From Chrysaora quinquecirrha (Eukaryota; Cnidaria; Scyphozoa; Semaeostomeae; Pelagiidae): a DNA stretch of 64,000 bases. The stretch covers positions 525,335 through 589,334 of the forward strand of contig JACTAT010000282.1 in NCBI GenBank assembly GCA_014526335.1, given 5' to 3'. The position numbers and the translations under genes were made by a program. Below are positions 23,948 to 35,767 of the stretch, piece by piece; the first letter of the stretch is position 1; the number at the start of each line of letters is the position of its first letter. The notes beneath the pieces were generated by a model. The model did not search any database. It was not told the DNA's origin and worked only from the letters and a program-made list of their open reading frames with translations.

Positions 23948-26900
23948 ATTGCTCTAATGGGTGGAATCCAAGATTTCCTTAGAAATCTCAGCAAGCTTCT
24001 TCCTCTTCGGCGCCCGTGCCATGTATGATCACAGTACTATAACTTGTATACCAATATCACACCACAATTACATACTGTGTATGCTGTCTCACAAGCTAAT
24101 TTTGGTCGCGTCACTAGAGCACTATAAAAAAACTTGACAATACCGAAAAAATATACAAATAAACTGGTTAAGCCTACAAAACATACAGAGGCCTCTAATT
24201 TTGAAGAAACATGTGATGAGGATCACGGCAAAATTATAAAGCTGATAGCTAACAGCCTGGCTAGTCAGTTCTACCATGATGATAAAAACAATGAATACTC
24301 TAAGGCTGAAAGGAACGAGAGATACCCTCCGTTCCTTTTACCAAAGATATAAATTAGATATAAAAACAACATTTCTTCAGAAATCTCTTCGGAGATGATG
24401 AGGGCAAAAGAAACATTCGCTAAAACAATGTGTTGGCTTTTAGCCAAACAGCACAAGGCCATGAGTGAGGCACAACAAGAATGCACTAAAGCACACAAAA
24501 GCATGGCTGAAAAACGATATACGAATAATTCTGACAAAATCTATAAAACGGCAAAAAAATGACCATGGATAAACATATACAATACCGCTTCACACGAGAG
24601 GGCCCTACGTCTGGTGCCAAACGTCCGAGAGAAGAAAAGTAACAAATGGTTGAGAACACTTTTAAACTGTACCTTTAAAATGTCATTACATATTATCTCT
24701 AAACTATAAAATTGTTCTGATATATATTTCTAATGATTTTGTTCTGTTGCTTCGACATTTCTCTTTTCTCGTTGTATTCTGTTGATTAGTCCCTGAATTA
24801 ATTTTTTCCAATAGTATCTATCAGAAAACCTGTGTTTAAGAACTCACACAATAATACATGCCTTAGAAAATCTTAGGCCACAACCGAAAACGACCATAAG
24901 GTCAAAACAACACAAATCTTCGGTGCGAAAATACCTCAAGAGAAAGGTAAGAACAACTTATAAATACAAAACAACAGCATTCTAAATTTGAGCAATAGGG
25001 TTCTTACACCACAACGAATATCTTTTCTAAATAAGGGCTATCATTCGTAATGACCCCTAAACCAGTACAAACATATACTGCAAAAAGGGCCTTCCTAGAA
25101 TTCAAAAGAAGAATGATGATACACTATCACTTTAAAAGTGATTTGGATAACAACACAACAACGCCCTTCAGGGTAAAATCTATATGGCAACCAGATAACG
25201 TTGATAATGCTAATGTTTATAAATACCTGGAAGAGGTTGAAAGAGATATCGTTGATCTCTTCTCCCAAAATCATGATGACACTCCGAATCTCAGATATGA
25301 TGAAATAGAAGCTCTCAGCCAATTAAAAAATATGCATGATGTATCTATATCCAAAGCAGATAAAGGTGGAAGGATAGTCCTTTGGCCTAAACAAATGTAC
25401 CTTAACGAAGCCATGAAACAACTTTCTGATGAAAGATACTATATGCAACAAACAAGAGATCTAACAGCTGAAATTGCCTTTCATATCACAACTTTAACAA
25501 CACACCTTGTCCGCAAGGGCCTAATAGATAAAACTCTATGCAAATACTTAACACCTAACACAAATGTCAGAACACCTATATTTTATTTACTACCAAAAAT
25601 TCACAAAGAGGGAATCCCAGGAGACCAATACTGTCTGGTTGCAATTCTCCTACTGAGAAACTCTCTTCATATCTAGATTATTATCTGAGGCCTATAGTTG
25701 AAAAAAGCGAAATCATATATAAAAGATACAACACACTTTCTACAAATTGTGCTCAATTTGGGTGACTACGTCCCTAAAAACTTGTGGCTTGTTACATTAG
25801 ACGTGAAATCTCTATATACAAACATTCCACACCAGGAGGCATAAATGCCTGCCTTAATGCTTTCCGACAACACTATGGAGGGGCTAGCCCCCTCCCATTA
25901 CAATATATCGAACATATGATGAACTATATATTGAAACACAATTATTTCAAATTTAATGGCAAATTCTACCAACAGATCAGGGGGGCTGCAATGGGTAGTC
26001 TATTTGCCCCCAATTATGCAAATATATTCATGACATCTATAGAAACAAGCCTTTTTAACAACACTCCAGGCAGAAAAATACCCATAATTTGGAAACGATA
26101 CATTGACGACATATTTCTGATATGGCCGCACCCCCTTGAAGATCTAAAGACATTCCTTTACTACACATCATTCCATAAAATTTGAATCATCCTATTCTAA
26201 ACAAAAGATTAGTTTCTTGGACACAACTATAAATCTTAAAGAAAATGGAACTATAACTAGTTCTTTATATCAAAAACCTACAGACTCATGTGGGCTGCTC
26301 CATAGGGATTCATTCTATCCATGGAGCAGCGAAACAGGAGTAATTTGCAGCCAAGCACTAAGATATAGAAAAGTTACAACTGATGATAATGAATTGTTTA
26401 GAAAGCTTAAAACGCTAAAATGCCACTTAGTGGGCAGGGGTTATGAACCAAAAGAGATTGATAAACAATTTAACAAAATTCTAACACTATCTCAAAGAGA
26501 TCTACTGGATAACTCAATAAGAGAGTCAAATATTGAAACCAGTAAAGGTAGAAATCTACCCTTTATTATACCATTTGACAATAGAACTGTTAAAATTCGC
26601 AATATACTGAAAGCACATTGGCACATAATCACTGAGGATGATGAATTAAAACGTATTTGGACCAAACCACCCGTTTTGGCCCTAGAAAGACACAAAAATA
26701 TCGGAGATGTTTTAACGAGGACCAAATTCACAATTGATGATAATGATACAAATATGAGCGAATAAATATGACACAATGCTCTTTACATGTTACCTATTCT
26801 GCTAGCATCATTCCTGGATGCAGGAGTTAGGGGGCACTCATATAATACAGAGCATACCGATCATAAGCCCCGAAATGCTCTATATGGGAGATTGGCTGAG

Positions 26901-27173
26901 GAGCTAGCCTTGAATAATGGTAATATACACTGAATTCACTATATATATAATGAATTCATATATATATATATATATATATTTTCACAAAAAATATATACTA
27001 CTTGTGAGAAACACTTGTTGCTTTTCACTTTCACATGATTGGGACCCAGTCCCCTCACGATACAAGTTCATACGTGGACAGCCTAGAGAATTTTCGCTGA
27101 GGTTGGTACTACACCTTTATTTCTTAGTTTACAGTACACTTTATGTGGCTGTTTTTTTTGTCATCAAACCAAT
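23948..27173 (+). mobile_element. PLE array copy 7
   Basis: Shortest full unit (3226 bp). An 11-nt deletion near 26163, flanked by aca microhomology, removes part of the RT after motif C and shifts the frame. RT segments are 25050-25676, 25784-26185 and 26217-26765. Confidence 0.85.
24825..26765 (+). pseudogene. PLE reverse transcriptase, copy 7, frameshifted with 11-nt deletion
   Basis: Frames 25050-25676, 25784-26185 and 26217-26765. The SISKADKGGR region is in frame (six-A run). The frame is lost at the short ggga run, at gaggc for gagggc near 25837, and at the 11-nt deletion near 26163. Confidence 0.8.
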
Positions 27174-30100
27174 ATTGCTCTAATGGGTGGAATCCAAGAT
27201 TTCCTTAGAAATCTCAGCAAGCTTCTTCCTCTTCGGCGCCCGTGCCATGTATGATCACAGTACTATAACTTGTATACCAATATCACACCACAATTACATA
27301 CTGTGTATGCTGTCTCACATGCTAATTTTGGTCGCGTCACTAGAGCACTATAAAAAAACTTGACAATACCGAAAAAATATACAAATAAACTGGTTAAGCC
27401 TACAAAACATACAGAGGCCTCTAATTTTGAAGAAACATGTGATGAGGATCACGGCAAAATTATAAAGCTGATAGCTAACAGCCTGGCTAGTCAGTTCTAC
27501 CATGATGATAAAAACAATGAATACTCTAAGGCTGAAAGGAACGAGAGATACCCTCCGTTCCTTTTACCAAAGATATAAATTAGATATAAAAACGACATTT
27601 CTTCAGAAATCTCTTCGGAGATGATGAGGGCAAAAGAAACATTCGCTAAAACAATGTGTTGGCTTTTAGCCAAACAGCACAAGGCCATGAGTGAGGCACA
27701 ACAAGAATGCACTAAAGCACACAAAAGCATGGCTGAAAAACGATATACGAATAATTCTGACAAAATCTATAAAACGGCAAAAAATGATCATGGATAAACA
27801 TATACAATACCGCTTCACACGAGAGGGCCCTACGTCTGGTGCCAAACGTCCGAGAGAAGAAAAGTAACAAATGGTTGAGAACACTTTTAAACTGTACCTT
27901 TAAAATGTCATTACATATTATCTCTAAACTATAAAATTGTTCTGATATATATTTCTAATGATTTTGTTCTGTTGCTTGACATTTCTCTTTTCTCGTTGTA
28001 TTCTGTTGATTAGTCCCTGAATTAATTTTTTCCAATAGTACCTATCAGAAAACCTGTGTTTAAGAACTCACACAATAATACATGCCTTAGAAAAATCTTA
28101 GGCCACAACCGAAAACGACCCGCAAGGTCAAAACAACACAAATCTTTGGTGCGAAAATACCTCAAGAGAAAGGTAAGAACAACTTATAAATACAAAAACA
28201 ACAGCATTCTAAATTTGAGCAATAGGGTTCTTACACCACAACGAATATCTTTTCTAAATAAGGGCTATCATTCGTAATGACCCTAAACCAGTACAAACAT
28301 ATACTGCAAAAAGGGCCTTCCTAGAATTCAAAAGAAGAATGATGATACACTATCACTTTAAAAGTGATTTGGATAACAACACAACAACGCCCTTCAGGGT
28401 AAAATCTATATGGCAACCAGATAACGTTGATAATGCTAATGTTTATAAATACCTGGAAGAGGTTGAAAGAGATATCGTTGATCTCTTCTCCCAAAATCAT
28501 GATGACACTCCGAATCTCAGATATGATGAAATAGAAGCTCTCAGCCAATTAAAAAATATGCATGATGTATCTATATCCAAAGCAGATAAAGGTGGAAGAA
28601 TAGTCCTTTGGCCTAAACAAATGTACCTTAACGAAGCCATGAAACAACTTTCTGATGAAAGATACTATATGCAACAAACAAGAGATCTAACAGCTGAAAT
28701 TGCCTTTCATATCACAACTTTAACAACACACCTTGTCCGCAAGGGCCTAATAGATAAAACTCTATGCAAATACTTAACACCTAACACAAATGTCAGAACA
28801 CCTATATTTTATTTACTACCAAAAATTCACAAAGAGGGAATCCCAGGAGACCAATACTGTCTGGTTGCAATTCTCCTACTGAGAAACTCTCTTCATATCT
28901 AGATTATTATCTGAGGCCTATAGTTGAAAAAAGCGAAATCATATATAAAAGATACAACACACTTTCTACAAATTGTGCTCAATTTGGGTGACTACGTCCC
29001 TAAAAAACTTGTGGCTTGTTACATTAGACGTGAAATCTCTATATACAAACATTCCACACCAGGAGGGCATAAATGCCTGCCTTAATGCTTTCTGACAACA
29101 CTATGGAGGGGCTAGCCCCCTCCCATTACAATATATCGAACATATGATGAACTATATATTGAAACACAATTATTTCAAATTTAATGGCAAATTCTACCAA
29201 CAGATCAGGGGGGCTGCAATGGGTAGTCTATTTGCCCCCAATTATGCAAATATATTCATGACATCTATAGAAACAAGCCTTTTTAACAACACTCCAGGCA
29301 GAAAAATACCCATAATTTGGAAACGATACATTGACGACATATTTCTGATATGGCCGCACCCCCCTTGAAGATCTAAAGACATTCCTTTACTACATTAACA
29401 CTGCACATCATTCCATAAAATTTGAATCATCCTATTCTAAACAAAAGATTAGTTTCTTGGACACAACTATAAATCTTAAAGAAAATGGAACTATAACTAG
29501 TTCTTTATATCAAAAACCTACAGACTCATGTGGGCTGCTCCATAGGGATTCATTCTATCCATGGAGCAGCGAAACAGGAGTAATTTGCAGCCAAGCACTA
29601 AGATATAGAAAAGTTACAACTGATGATAATGAATTGTTTAGAAAGCTTAAAACGCTAAAATGCCACTTAGTGGGCAGGGGTTATGAACCAAAAGAGATTG
29701 ATAAACAATTTAACAAAATTCTAACACTATCTCAAAGAGATCTACTGGATAACTCAATAACAGAGTCAAATATTGAAACCAGTAAAGGTAGAAATCTACC
29801 CTTTATTATACCATTTGACAAAAGAACCGTTAAAATTCGCAATATACTGAAAGCACATTGGCACATAATCACTGAGGATGATGAATTAAAACGTATTTGG
29901 ACCAAACCACCCGTTTTGGCCCTAGAAAGACACAAAAATATCGGAGATGTTTTAACGAGGACCAAATTCACAATTGATGATAATGATACAAATATGAGCG
30001 AATAAATATGACACAATGCTCTTTACATGTTACCTATTCTGCTAGCATCATTCCTGGATGCAGGAGTTAGGGGGCACTCATATAATACAGAGCATACCGA

Positions 30101-30410
30101 TCATAAGCCCCGAAATGCTCTATATGGGAGATTGGCTGAGGAGCTAGCCTTGAATAATGGTAATATACACTGAATTCACTATATATATAATGAATTCATA
30201 TATATATATATATATATATTTTCACAAAAATATATACTACTTGTGAGAAACACTTGTTGCTTTTCACTTTCACATGATTGGGACCCAGTCCCTCACGATA
30301 CAAGTTCATACGTGGACAGCCTAGAGAATTTTCGCTGAGGTTGGTACTACACCTTTATTTCTTAGTTTACAGTACACTTTATGTGGCTGTTTTTTTGTCA
30401 TCAAACCAAT
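27174..30410 (+). mobile_element. PLE array copy 8
   Basis: Full unit of 3237 bp. RT segments are 28056-28277, 28339-28902, 29144-29368 and 29457-30005. A substitution near 29094 (tctgacaac for tccgacaac) creates a stop in the palm region. The small upstream frame is joined to an ATG further upstream (30482-30811, at the start of the next unit) because two runs are shorter. Confidence 0.8.
28049..30005 (+). pseudogene. PLE reverse transcriptase, copy 8, frameshifted and with a point stop
   Basis: Frames 28056-28277, 28339-28902, 29144-29368 and 29457-30005. A C-to-T change near 29094 makes a stop in the palm region, and an extra C in the ccccc run near 29360 breaks the frame after motif C. 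Confidence 0.8.
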
Positions 30411-33400
30411 ATTGCTCTAATGGGTGGAATCCAAGATTTCCTTAGAAATCTCAGCAAGCTTCTTCCTCTTGGCGCCGTGCCATGTATGATCACAGTACTA
30501 TAACTTGTATACCAATATCACACCACAATTACATACTGTGTATGCTGTCTCACATGCTAATTTTGGTGGCGTCACTAGAGCACTATAAAAAACTTGACAA
30601 TACCGAAAAATATACAAATAAACTGGTTAAGCCTACAAAACATACAGAGGCCTCTAATTTTGAAGAAACATGTGATGAGGATCACGGCAAAATTATAAAG
30701 CTGATAGCTAACAGCCTGGCTAGTCAGTTCTACCATGATGATAAAAACATTGAATACTCTAAGGCTGAAAGGAACGAGAGATACCCTCCGTTCCTTTTAC
30801 CAAAGATATAAATTAGATATAAAAACGACATTTCTTCAGAAATCTCTTCGGAGATGATGAGGGCAAAAAAAACATTCGCTAAAACAATGTGTTGGCTTTT
30901 AGCCAAACAGCACAAGGCCATGAGTGAGGCACAACAAGAATGCACTAAAGCACACAAAAGCATGGCTGAAAAACGATATACGAATAATTCTGACAAAATC
31001 TATAAAACGGCAAAAAAATGACCATGGATAAACATATACAATACCGCTTCACACGAGAGGGCCCTACGTCTGGTGCCAAACGTCCGAGAGAAGAAAAGTA
31101 ACAAATGGTTGAGAACACTTTTAAACTGTACCTTTAAAAATGTCATTACATATTATCTCTAAACTATAAAATTGTTCTGATATATATTTCTAATGATTTT
31201 GTTCTGTTGCTTGACATTTCTCTTTTCTCGTTGTATTCTGTTGATTAGTCCCTGAATTAATTTTTTCCAATAGTACCTATCAGAAAACCTGTGTTTAAGA
31301 ACTCACACAATAATACATGCCTTAGAAAAATCTTAGGCCACAACCGAAAACGACCCGCAAGGTCAAAACAACACAAATCTTCGGTGCGAAAATACCTCAA
31401 GAGAAAGGTAAGAACAACTTATAAATACAAAACAACAGCATTCTAAATTTGAGCAATAGGGTTCTTACACCACAACGAATATCTTTTCTAAATAAGGGCT
31501 ATCATTCGTAATGACCCTAAACCAGTACAAACATATACTGCAAAAAGGGCCTTCCTAGAATTCAAAAGAAGAATGATGATACACTATCACTTTAAAAGTG
31601 ATTTGGATAACAACACAACAACGCCCTTCAGGGTAAAATCTATATGGCAACCAGATAACGTTGATAATGCTAATGTTTATAAATACCTGGAAGAGGTTGA
31701 AAGAGATATCGTTGATCTCTTCTCCCAAAATCATGATGACACTCCGAATCTCAGATATGATGAAATAGAAGCTCTCAGCCAATTAAAAAATATGCATGAT
31801 GTATCTATATCCAAAGCAGATAAAGGTGGAAGGATAGTCCTTTGGCCTAAACAAATGTACCTTAACGAAGCCATGAAACAACTTTCTGATGAAAGATACT
31901 ATATGCAACAAACAAGAGATCTAACAGCTGAAATTGCCTTTCATATCACAACTTTAACAACACACCTTGTCCGCAAGGGCCTAATAGATAAAACTCTATG
32001 CAAATACTTAACACCTAACACAAATGTCAGAACACCTATATTTTATTTACTACCAAAAATTCACAAAGAGGGAATCCCAGGGAGACCAATACTGTCTGGT
32101 TGCAATTCTCCTACTGAGAAACTCTCTTCATATCTAGATTATTATCTGAGGCCTATAGTTGAAAAAAGCGAAATCATATATAAAAGATACAACACACTTT
32201 CTACAAATTGTGCTCAATTTGGGTGACTACGTCCCTAAAAACTTGTGGCTTGTTACATTAGACGTGAAATCTCTATATACAAACATTCCACACCAGGAGG
32301 GCATAAATGCCTGCCTTAATGCTTTCCGACAACACTATGGAGGGGCTAGCCCCCTCCCATTACAATATATCGAACATATGATGAACTATATATTGAAACA
32401 CAATTATTTCAAATTTAATGGCAAATTCTACCAACAGATCAGGGGGGCTGCAATGGGTAGTCTATTTGCCCCCAATTATGCAAATATATTCATGACATCT
32501 ATAGAAACAAGCCTTTTTAACAACACTCCAGGCAGAAAAATACCCATAATTTGGAAACGATACATTGACGACATATTTCTGATATGGCCGCACCCCCTTG
32601 AAGATCTAAAGACATTCCTTTACTACATTAACACTGCACATCATTCCATAAAATTTGAATCATCCTATTCTAAACAAAAGATTAGTTTCTTGGACACAAC
32701 TATAAATCTTAAAGAAAATGGAACTATAACTAGTTCTTTATATCAAAACCTACAGACTCATGTGGGCTGCTCCATAGGGATTCATTCTATCCATGGAGCA
32801 GCGAAACAGGAGTAATTTGCAACCAAGCACTAAGATATAGAAAAGTTACAACTGATGATAATGAATTGTTTAGAAAGCTTAAAACGCTAAAATGCCACTT
32901 AGTGGGCAGGGGTTATGAACCAAAAGAGATTGATAAACAATTTAACAAAATTCTAACACTATCTCAAAGAGATCTACTGGATAACTCAATAACAGAGTCA
33001 AATATTGAAACCAGTAAAGGTAGAAATCTACCCTTTATTATACCATTTGACAAAAGAACCGTTAAAATTCGCAATATACTGAAAGCACATTGGCACATAA
33101 TCACTGAGGATGATGAATTAAAACGTATTTGGACCAAACCACCCGTTTTGGCCCTAGAAAGACACAAAAATATCAGAGATGTTTTAAAGAGGACCAAATT
33201 CACAATTGATTATAATGATACAAATATGAGAGAATAACTATGATGCAATACTCTTTACATGTTACCTATTCTGCTAGCATCATTCCTGGGGGCAGGAGTG
33301 AGGGGACACTCATATAATACAGAGCATACCGATCATAAGCCCCGAAATGCTCTATATGGGAGATTGGCTGAGGAGCTAGCCATGAATAATGGTAATATAC

Positions 33401-33642
33401 ACTGAATTCACTATATATATAATGAATTCATATATATATATATATTTTTCACAAAAAATATATACTACTTGTGAGAAACACTTGTTGTTTGTCACTTTCA
33501 CATGATTGGGACCCAGTCCCCTCACGATACAAGTTCATACGTGGACAGCCTAGAGAATTTTCGCTGAGGTTGGTACTACACCTTTAGTTCTTAGTTTACA
33601 GTACGCTTTATGTGGCTGTTTATTTTTTGTCATCAAACCAAT
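30411..33642 (+). mobile_element. PLE array copy 9 (last copy)
   Basis: Full unit of 3232 bp that ends at the right array border. RT segments are 31573-32226 (in frame through the PKIHK and GRPILSG motifs), 32159-32815 and 32866-33237. Its 3' end shares the private variants of copy 4. The right flank (tttaaatttaacc...) starts immediately after caaaccaat, which defines the probable 3' end of the element. Confidence 0.85.
31284..33237 (+). pseudogene. PLE reverse transcriptase, copy 9, frameshifted
   Basis: Frame 31573-32226 is open from the N-terminal domain through KADKGGR, LLPKIHK and GRPILSG. Motifs A, B and C follow in 32159-32815 and the C-terminus in 32866-33237, which ends NMRE instead of NMSE. 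Only a few run-length breaks separate the three segments, so this is one of the best-preserved copies. Confidence 0.8.
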
Positions 33643-33765
33643 TTTAAATTTAACCATGATTTAATGTATTCTCAAGACTTCACCGGGGAACCAGCGGCCT
33701 CCTTGTAAAGAAAACAAAAGCCAAAAGGACAGTTGGTAAATGACGAACCCTGCCCATTAACTCCC
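33643..33765. other. Right flank of the PLE array
   Basis: Unique-looking sequence starting tttaaatttaacc. It has no match to the unit and no obvious duplicate of the left flank, so no target-site duplication is seen. No gene is recognised. Confidence 0.5.
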
Positions 33766-34075
33766 TGATGTTGTTTCTGCTTATACTGAAGCACTACCAT
33801 TTGCCTCGCTGTGGCAATAATTTGTTTGTGCTTATACCAAAGCACTCCACTTGCCCCAGAGGGGAAAACATTTTTGTGCTTATTCCCATTGTTAATAAAC
33901 TTTCTATGCTTAATACCACAGCACTACCACTTGCCTCACAGAGGCAATAAACTTTTAAAGTTATACCAAAGAACTATCAGTTGCCCGACAGGGGCAATAA
34001 ATTTTTTATGCTTATATCAAAGCATTACCACCTGCCTTGCAGAGGCAATAAACTTTCTTTGCTTAAACCTTGCCT
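33766..34075. repeat. Degenerate minisatellite, about 50-bp units with a small hairpin core
   Basis: Five to six imperfect units, with the element (g)aggcaataa at 33811, 33861 (diverged), 33941, 33991 and 34042. That is a spacing of 50-51 bp, with a 30-bp partial unit inserted near 33880-33910. Each unit contains a short inverted repeat of the form TGCCTC...GAGGCA followed by a T-rich stretch and gcttatacc(a)aagcact. Short open frames across it follow from the repeat and are not gene evidence. Confidence 0.7.
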
Positions 34076-34079
34076 AGAC

Positions 34080-35532
34080 CTTTGGTCTGAGTAGAAGCTG
34101 GAGTTCCTTAATGTTTTCGCAGAATGAGGCTGACAGTTCCTTATATAGTTCCTTTTCGTCATATATGTTTGAAAAGCTATTTTACAGCAAATTTGCTTCG
34201 TTTTCTAACTTTAAATACAAACAGAGGTTTTTGGGGAAGTATGATTGGCAATAAGTTGCTATATATGTTACTAGTAAGCACTAAGTTACTAAGTTATCAC
34301 TGTAAGCAACTAAGACAAAGAGCCAGCATTCAAAAAATGAAAATTTTGATGCATTCCATCGTTCATAGTTTTCATTTTCGTCTTATGATGTGATTTTATA
34401 TTTTACAACTCGAAACAAACAAATTTCACTTGCAAATTCAGGAGTGGTTGTTAGGTACAAAAGTATGAAGCAACTTTTAAGCAACTTTGAGGGCTGAAAT
34501 GTCCAAAATTTTAACCAACTTTGAGGGCTGGACAAAAGTCCAGTTGCTTATTGAGAAAAAGTGAAATCCTCAGGGGTGTAACAGGCCAAAAAATGTTCGA
34601 GATTTCACGGATTTCTGAAATACCTCTGACTATGCTACGGATTTCTTGATTTCTGCCAGAATTTCCAGCAATTTTATGGATTTCAAAAGATTTCAGACTG
34701 AGTTTTCTTTGTTGGGCTCGTTTCAGTGTTAATTTATATCGCTTTATAAACAACATGTGCTTTCAGACAATACACGCATTTTTTTGTTACGAAGTTTTGC
34801 TAAGGCTCAGTACTGAAAATTCCTCAACCCTATCTCACCAAGAGGGGCTTAGTGTGCACCCTATTAAACTTTAAGCTCATTCAATCAGTAGCAGCCTGGT
34901 ATGGATCAGTAGCAGCCTAGTTGGATATTGTACTTCTTACCATCTACATTATGAAATTGTCAGGGTTCTATATACAGTTGTGTCTCCATGCCAACAAAAT
35001 TGCAATCGGACGCTTGGCAGTCGCAATTCCCAAGAAATCTGAGCCTACTACGCTTAAGAGCATTGAAATCAGCAACAACAAGCAGGGACATCACTTTATA
35101 ATTTTTTGGGGGTTGTTAACAGTTTTGCCCTGCAAAAATTTTTCCCATAAAAAAGTTTATAGGCTACTCTTACTAGGTATCCACTTAAGCTCTACTGTGA
35201 TGAGCTATTATACTCTACAGTGGTGGTATACTTTGCGTACTGTGGTGGTTAAGCTCTACTGTGATGGGTTATTGTGCTCTACACGCATTTTTTTTATTAT
35301 AAGGAAGTTTGGCTAAGGTTCAGTGCTGAAAATTCCTTAACTGGTGACCAAATTTGGGTACTCAAAGTTCCTTAACGATTCCTTACTTAGAGACAAGTTG
35401 CTGCTGAAACTGATTTGATGATTGTGTCGTAGACAGGTATAGAGTAATCTCATACAGATTTTTTCCGCTGATCGGAGATAACATACATAATACATAACGT
35501 GTACATTCAAAGATCTAATTTTTGATATTCCT
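34080..35532. other. Intergenic stretch without recognised gene
   Basis: AT-rich. Imperfect local doublings are visible: two tttgagggctg motifs near 34490-34530, atttctgaaa/ggatttc motifs near 34600-34700, and agtagcagcct near 34887-34920. Near 35185-35285 a few units of the ctctactgtggtgg repeat occur that also appear at 37196-37470. No open frame resembles a known protein. Confidence 0.4.
35185..35285. repeat. Short ctctactgtggtgg-type tandem repeat
   Basis: About four degenerate units of roughly 25-30 bp, alternating between a 'gctctactgtgatgggttattgt' form and a 'tactttgcgtactgtggtgg' form. The same family forms the larger block at 37196-37470. Confidence 0.6.
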
Positions 35533-35767
35533 ACAATCCTCGTCAAAAATATTGGGGACAGTATGTTATAAGTATGTTTTACCTTAAAAACCCCGTCCCA
35601 TTACAACATATTTGGGTAACAAGACCCCCCTCCCCCCCGAATCAATGTTGGGACCACTGTCAACATTGATTTCACCAACATTGAGTCGGGGGGAGGGGGG
35701 TATGCGTCTTTAGAGCGAGAATTTTACAAAAGTTTCGAAGTGTCCCAGCCTTTTTGGCGAGGATTGT
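35533..35767. mobile_element. MITE-like element with G/C-rich hairpin, copy 1
   Basis: A 235-bp segment bounded by imperfect 17-bp terminal inverted repeats (acaatcctcgtcaaaaa at the left, its near-complement at 35751-35767). Inside, two arms of about 27 nt (35625-35653 and 35683-35702) made of C runs plus caatgttgg form a strong hairpin. A second copy lies at 36870-37101. It is non-coding. The transposase family cannot be named from this sequence, and a target duplication is not clear. Confidence 0.6.

Larger units (their letters stand above)
3821..33642 (+). repeat. 29.8 kb head-to-tail array of an endonuclease-less Penelope-like element
   Basis: The same sequence recurs with a period of 3226-3239 bp. 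A fixed marker in the RT C-terminus lies at 3825, 7064, 10296, 13528, 16766, 20004, 23234, 26466, 29706 and 32938. All copies are in the same orientation. If unit ends are set where the right flank begins (after caaaccaat), the array is one 711-bp 5'-truncated copy followed by nine full units, as expected for target-primed insertion with a truncated first copy. Copies are nearly identical and differ by a few substitutions and many homopolymer-length changes. Each unit holds a small upstream frame, an ATG exon, an RT frame and a 3' region with a (TA)n tract. No target-site duplication is evident at the outer ends. Confidence 0.9.

Noticed and set aside
33811..34077. Overlapping plus-strand frames in the 50-bp minisatellite
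   Set aside because: They follow the repeat period and have no domain.
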